Of a stretch of 64,000 nt of DNA, positions 62,983-64,000 are shown one piece after another. Made by a program: the position numbers and the translations under genes. Under the pieces are notes generated by a model. The model searched no databases. It worked only from the letters and a program-made list of their open reading frames with translations, and was not told the DNA's origin. The stretch comes from Parabacteroides timonensis (lineage in GTDB: Bacteria; Bacteroidota; Bacteroidia; Bacteroidales; Tannerellaceae): positions 3,404,420 to 3,468,419 of the forward strand of contig NZ_LT669941.1 in NCBI RefSeq assembly GCF_900128505.1. Reading direction: 5' to 3'. Position 1 is the first letter of the stretch; each line of letters opens with the position of its first letter.

Positions 62983-63546
62983 TTATTTAATGATATAAGT
63001 AATACTTACGCCTAGTTTCGTCGGCCCGAAATAGTTATTACGGTACTTTGCAGAAGAACCGTCTTCGGTAGTCGGGTAAGCCGATTTATCGTACTCGAAA
63101 TGTATAAAGCCGACACCTGCCGAAAACTCAATATTCCAGTGCGGAGAAAGATACAACTGATAACCGTAAGAAACACCGCCTCCATATCCGTTACCGTCGT
63201 AAGCATAGTCTTTTTTCATCACCGACAGGAAGTTGGAATTGGAAATATCATAATCCATGTAGATACCATGCACGCCAAAGAAATGTCCGTTAAACTTTTC
63301 ATGCAGCCAGTAACGCCCTTCGGGTTGTATCATCCAATGTTTCCACGATTTATCGCTGACAATATCCCATCCGTTATAATTTCCGGAGATATCCAACGAC
63401 CAGTGTTTGTTGAAAGCCACCTCAACACCCAGATTCGCCGTAGCTGTTGCATCATACAACACGTTCGACTTTACAGCCACTACCTGTGCCTTTACCCCCA
63501 TCCCGACACATAAAGATGTCAGGAATATCAACAAGAGTTTGTTCAT
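62983..63546 (-). CDS. DUF3575 family outer membrane protein of the fimbrial locus
   Basis: The 187-residue product has a signal peptide ending VKAQ and the DUF3575 pattern VAVKSNVLYDATATANLGVEVAFNKHWSLDISGNYNGW, IQPEGRYWLHEKFNGHFFGVHG, then beta strands with GGGVSYGYQLYLSPHWNIEFSAGVGFIHFEYDK and a C-terminal aromatic-rich strand. Probably an eight-strand outer membrane barrel. Such genes commonly lead fimbrial loci together with DUF3868. A -7 box lies 44 nt upstream. Confidence 0.85.
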   Translation of the reverse strand: MNKLLLIFLTSLCVGMGVKAQVVAVKSNVLYDATATANLGVEVAFNKHWSLDISGNYNGWDIVSDKSWKHWMIQPEGRYWLHEKFNGHFFGVHGIYMDYDISNSNFLSVMKKDYAYDGNGYGGGVSYGYQLYLSPHWNIEFSAGVGFIHFEYDKSAYPTTEDGSSAKYRNNYFGPTKLGVSITYIIK

Positions 63547-63589
63547 ACTAGTTCTATTTAATCATTGATTCTCAATTAATTTCAGCTTA

Positions 63590-63597
63590 CAAATATA
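63590..63597 (-). promoter_or_regulatory. Predicted promoter of DUF3575-DUF3868, -7 box
   Basis: TATATTTG on the minus strand, 44 nt before the start. Confidence 0.6.
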
Positions 63598-63661
63598 AAT
63601 AAAAAGAATGTCCCGATAGATAGAAATGATATTAATTTCATGCGTGGATTAAAATTATCCG

Positions 63662-63669
63662 TACCTTTG
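63662..63669 (+). promoter_or_regulatory. Predicted promoter of the C11-family gene, -7 box
   Basis: TACCTTTG on the plus strand, 23 nt before the start. Confidence 0.6.
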
Positions 63670-63691
63670 TAAGAAATAGTGTTACTAGTAT

Positions 63692-64000
63692 ATGATGAAG
63701 ACTAAGTATTTTATATATATCCTACTTATCATCCTTGCATTCGGGAGTTGTACGAAGGAGGAGTTTAAGGAAGATGGGCCAAAACGGACTGTGTTGATGT
63801 ATGTTGTTGCCAGCAATTTAGGATCGAATATCAACAAGAATATTGAAGATATGATCTCTGTCGCTACCCCAAAGAATCTGAATGGAGGAAATCTGATCGT
63901 TTACTATTCTAAGAGTGATAAAAGTGCGGAGCTTTATCAGATCAAAGAAGGCACGAATGGTATCGTAACCAAGCATCATATTGAAGATTATACTAACCAA
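63692..64000 (+). CDS. Clostripain (C11) family lipoprotein, 5' part only
   Basis: The first 103 codons are in the window. Lipobox AFGSC (Cys20) is followed by TKEEFKEDGPKRTVLMYVVASNLGSNINKNIEDMI, the N-terminal strand and helix of C11 cysteine peptidases as found in Bacteroidales. The catalytic His and Cys would lie beyond the window. Two in-frame ATGs (63692 and 63695) are equally possible starts. Some C11 proteases process other secreted proteins; whether this one acts on the neighbouring fimbrial subunits is speculation. Confidence 0.75.
   Translation, partial: MMKTKYFIYILLIILAFGSCTKEEFKEDGPKRTVLMYVVASNLGSNINKNIEDMISVATPKNLNGGNLIVYYSKSDKSAELYQIKEGTNGIVTKHHIEDYTNQ

Overview
The window looks like a chromosomal segment of a gut Bacteroidales, most probably Parabacteroides. 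The reasons are many promoters with the Bacteroidetes -7 box TAnnTTTG, two SusC/SusD loci under ECF sigma/FecR pairs, type IX secretion genes (porU, porV), FimA-type fimbrillins, and a large S-layer-type surface protein behind what looks like an invertible promoter. Genus assignment is inference; no rRNA or tRNA gene is present to settle it.

Layout. 1-5.5 kb (minus): rex, an FAH-family hydrolase, porU and porV, all in one direction. 5.7-15.4 kb (minus): a polysaccharide utilization locus with ECF sigma factor, FecR anti-sigma, SusC, SusD and two GH43 lipoproteins, one with endo-arabinanase signatures, so arabinan is the likely substrate. 15.6-32.2 kb: housekeeping genes on both strands: pepD, a flippase-like membrane protein, rsmA, a lipid A phosphoethanolamine transferase-like gene, mgtE, lrgAB, efp, radC, a MIP18-family gene, lpxH, pta-ackA, folP-cdaA, murF and an unknown membrane protein.

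32.4-37.1 kb: a 1351-residue secreted surface protein with tandem repeats, many candidate O-glycosylation motifs and a T9SS-like C-terminal domain. Upstream lie two 33-bp inverted repeats around a 133-bp segment that carries a canonical promoter. As sequenced, that promoter points away from the gene (OFF). Next to it is a 100-bp palindromic element built of 22-bp units. 37.2-43.1 kb: a DUF2339 membrane protein, an HTH regulator, a PfkB-family kinase and an MFS transporter. 43.3-52 kb (plus): a second sigma/FecR/SusC/SusD locus whose partner is a secreted FAD oxidoreductase rather than a glycoside hydrolase, followed by a small surface lipoprotein. 52-57.5 kb: a Fic protein, uvrA and a GHL10-family lipoprotein. 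57.5-63.5 kb: an AraC regulator and a fimbrial locus (DUF5119, two fimbrillins; then DUF3868 and DUF3575 on the opposite strand), divided by about 1 kb of repeat-rich noncoding DNA. The window ends in a C11 (clostripain) family lipoprotein.

The main signals beyond ordinary genes are the predicted promoter inverton, a pair of about 240-bp nested-hairpin repeats in opposite orientation 20 kb apart, two 22-bp-period arrays, and two families of heptanucleotide repeats (TTGACAG and GGTGAAC types), one of which has become the 3' coding ends of neighbouring genes. PorU/PorV and the surface protein may be functionally joined: the first two would mature and deliver the third.
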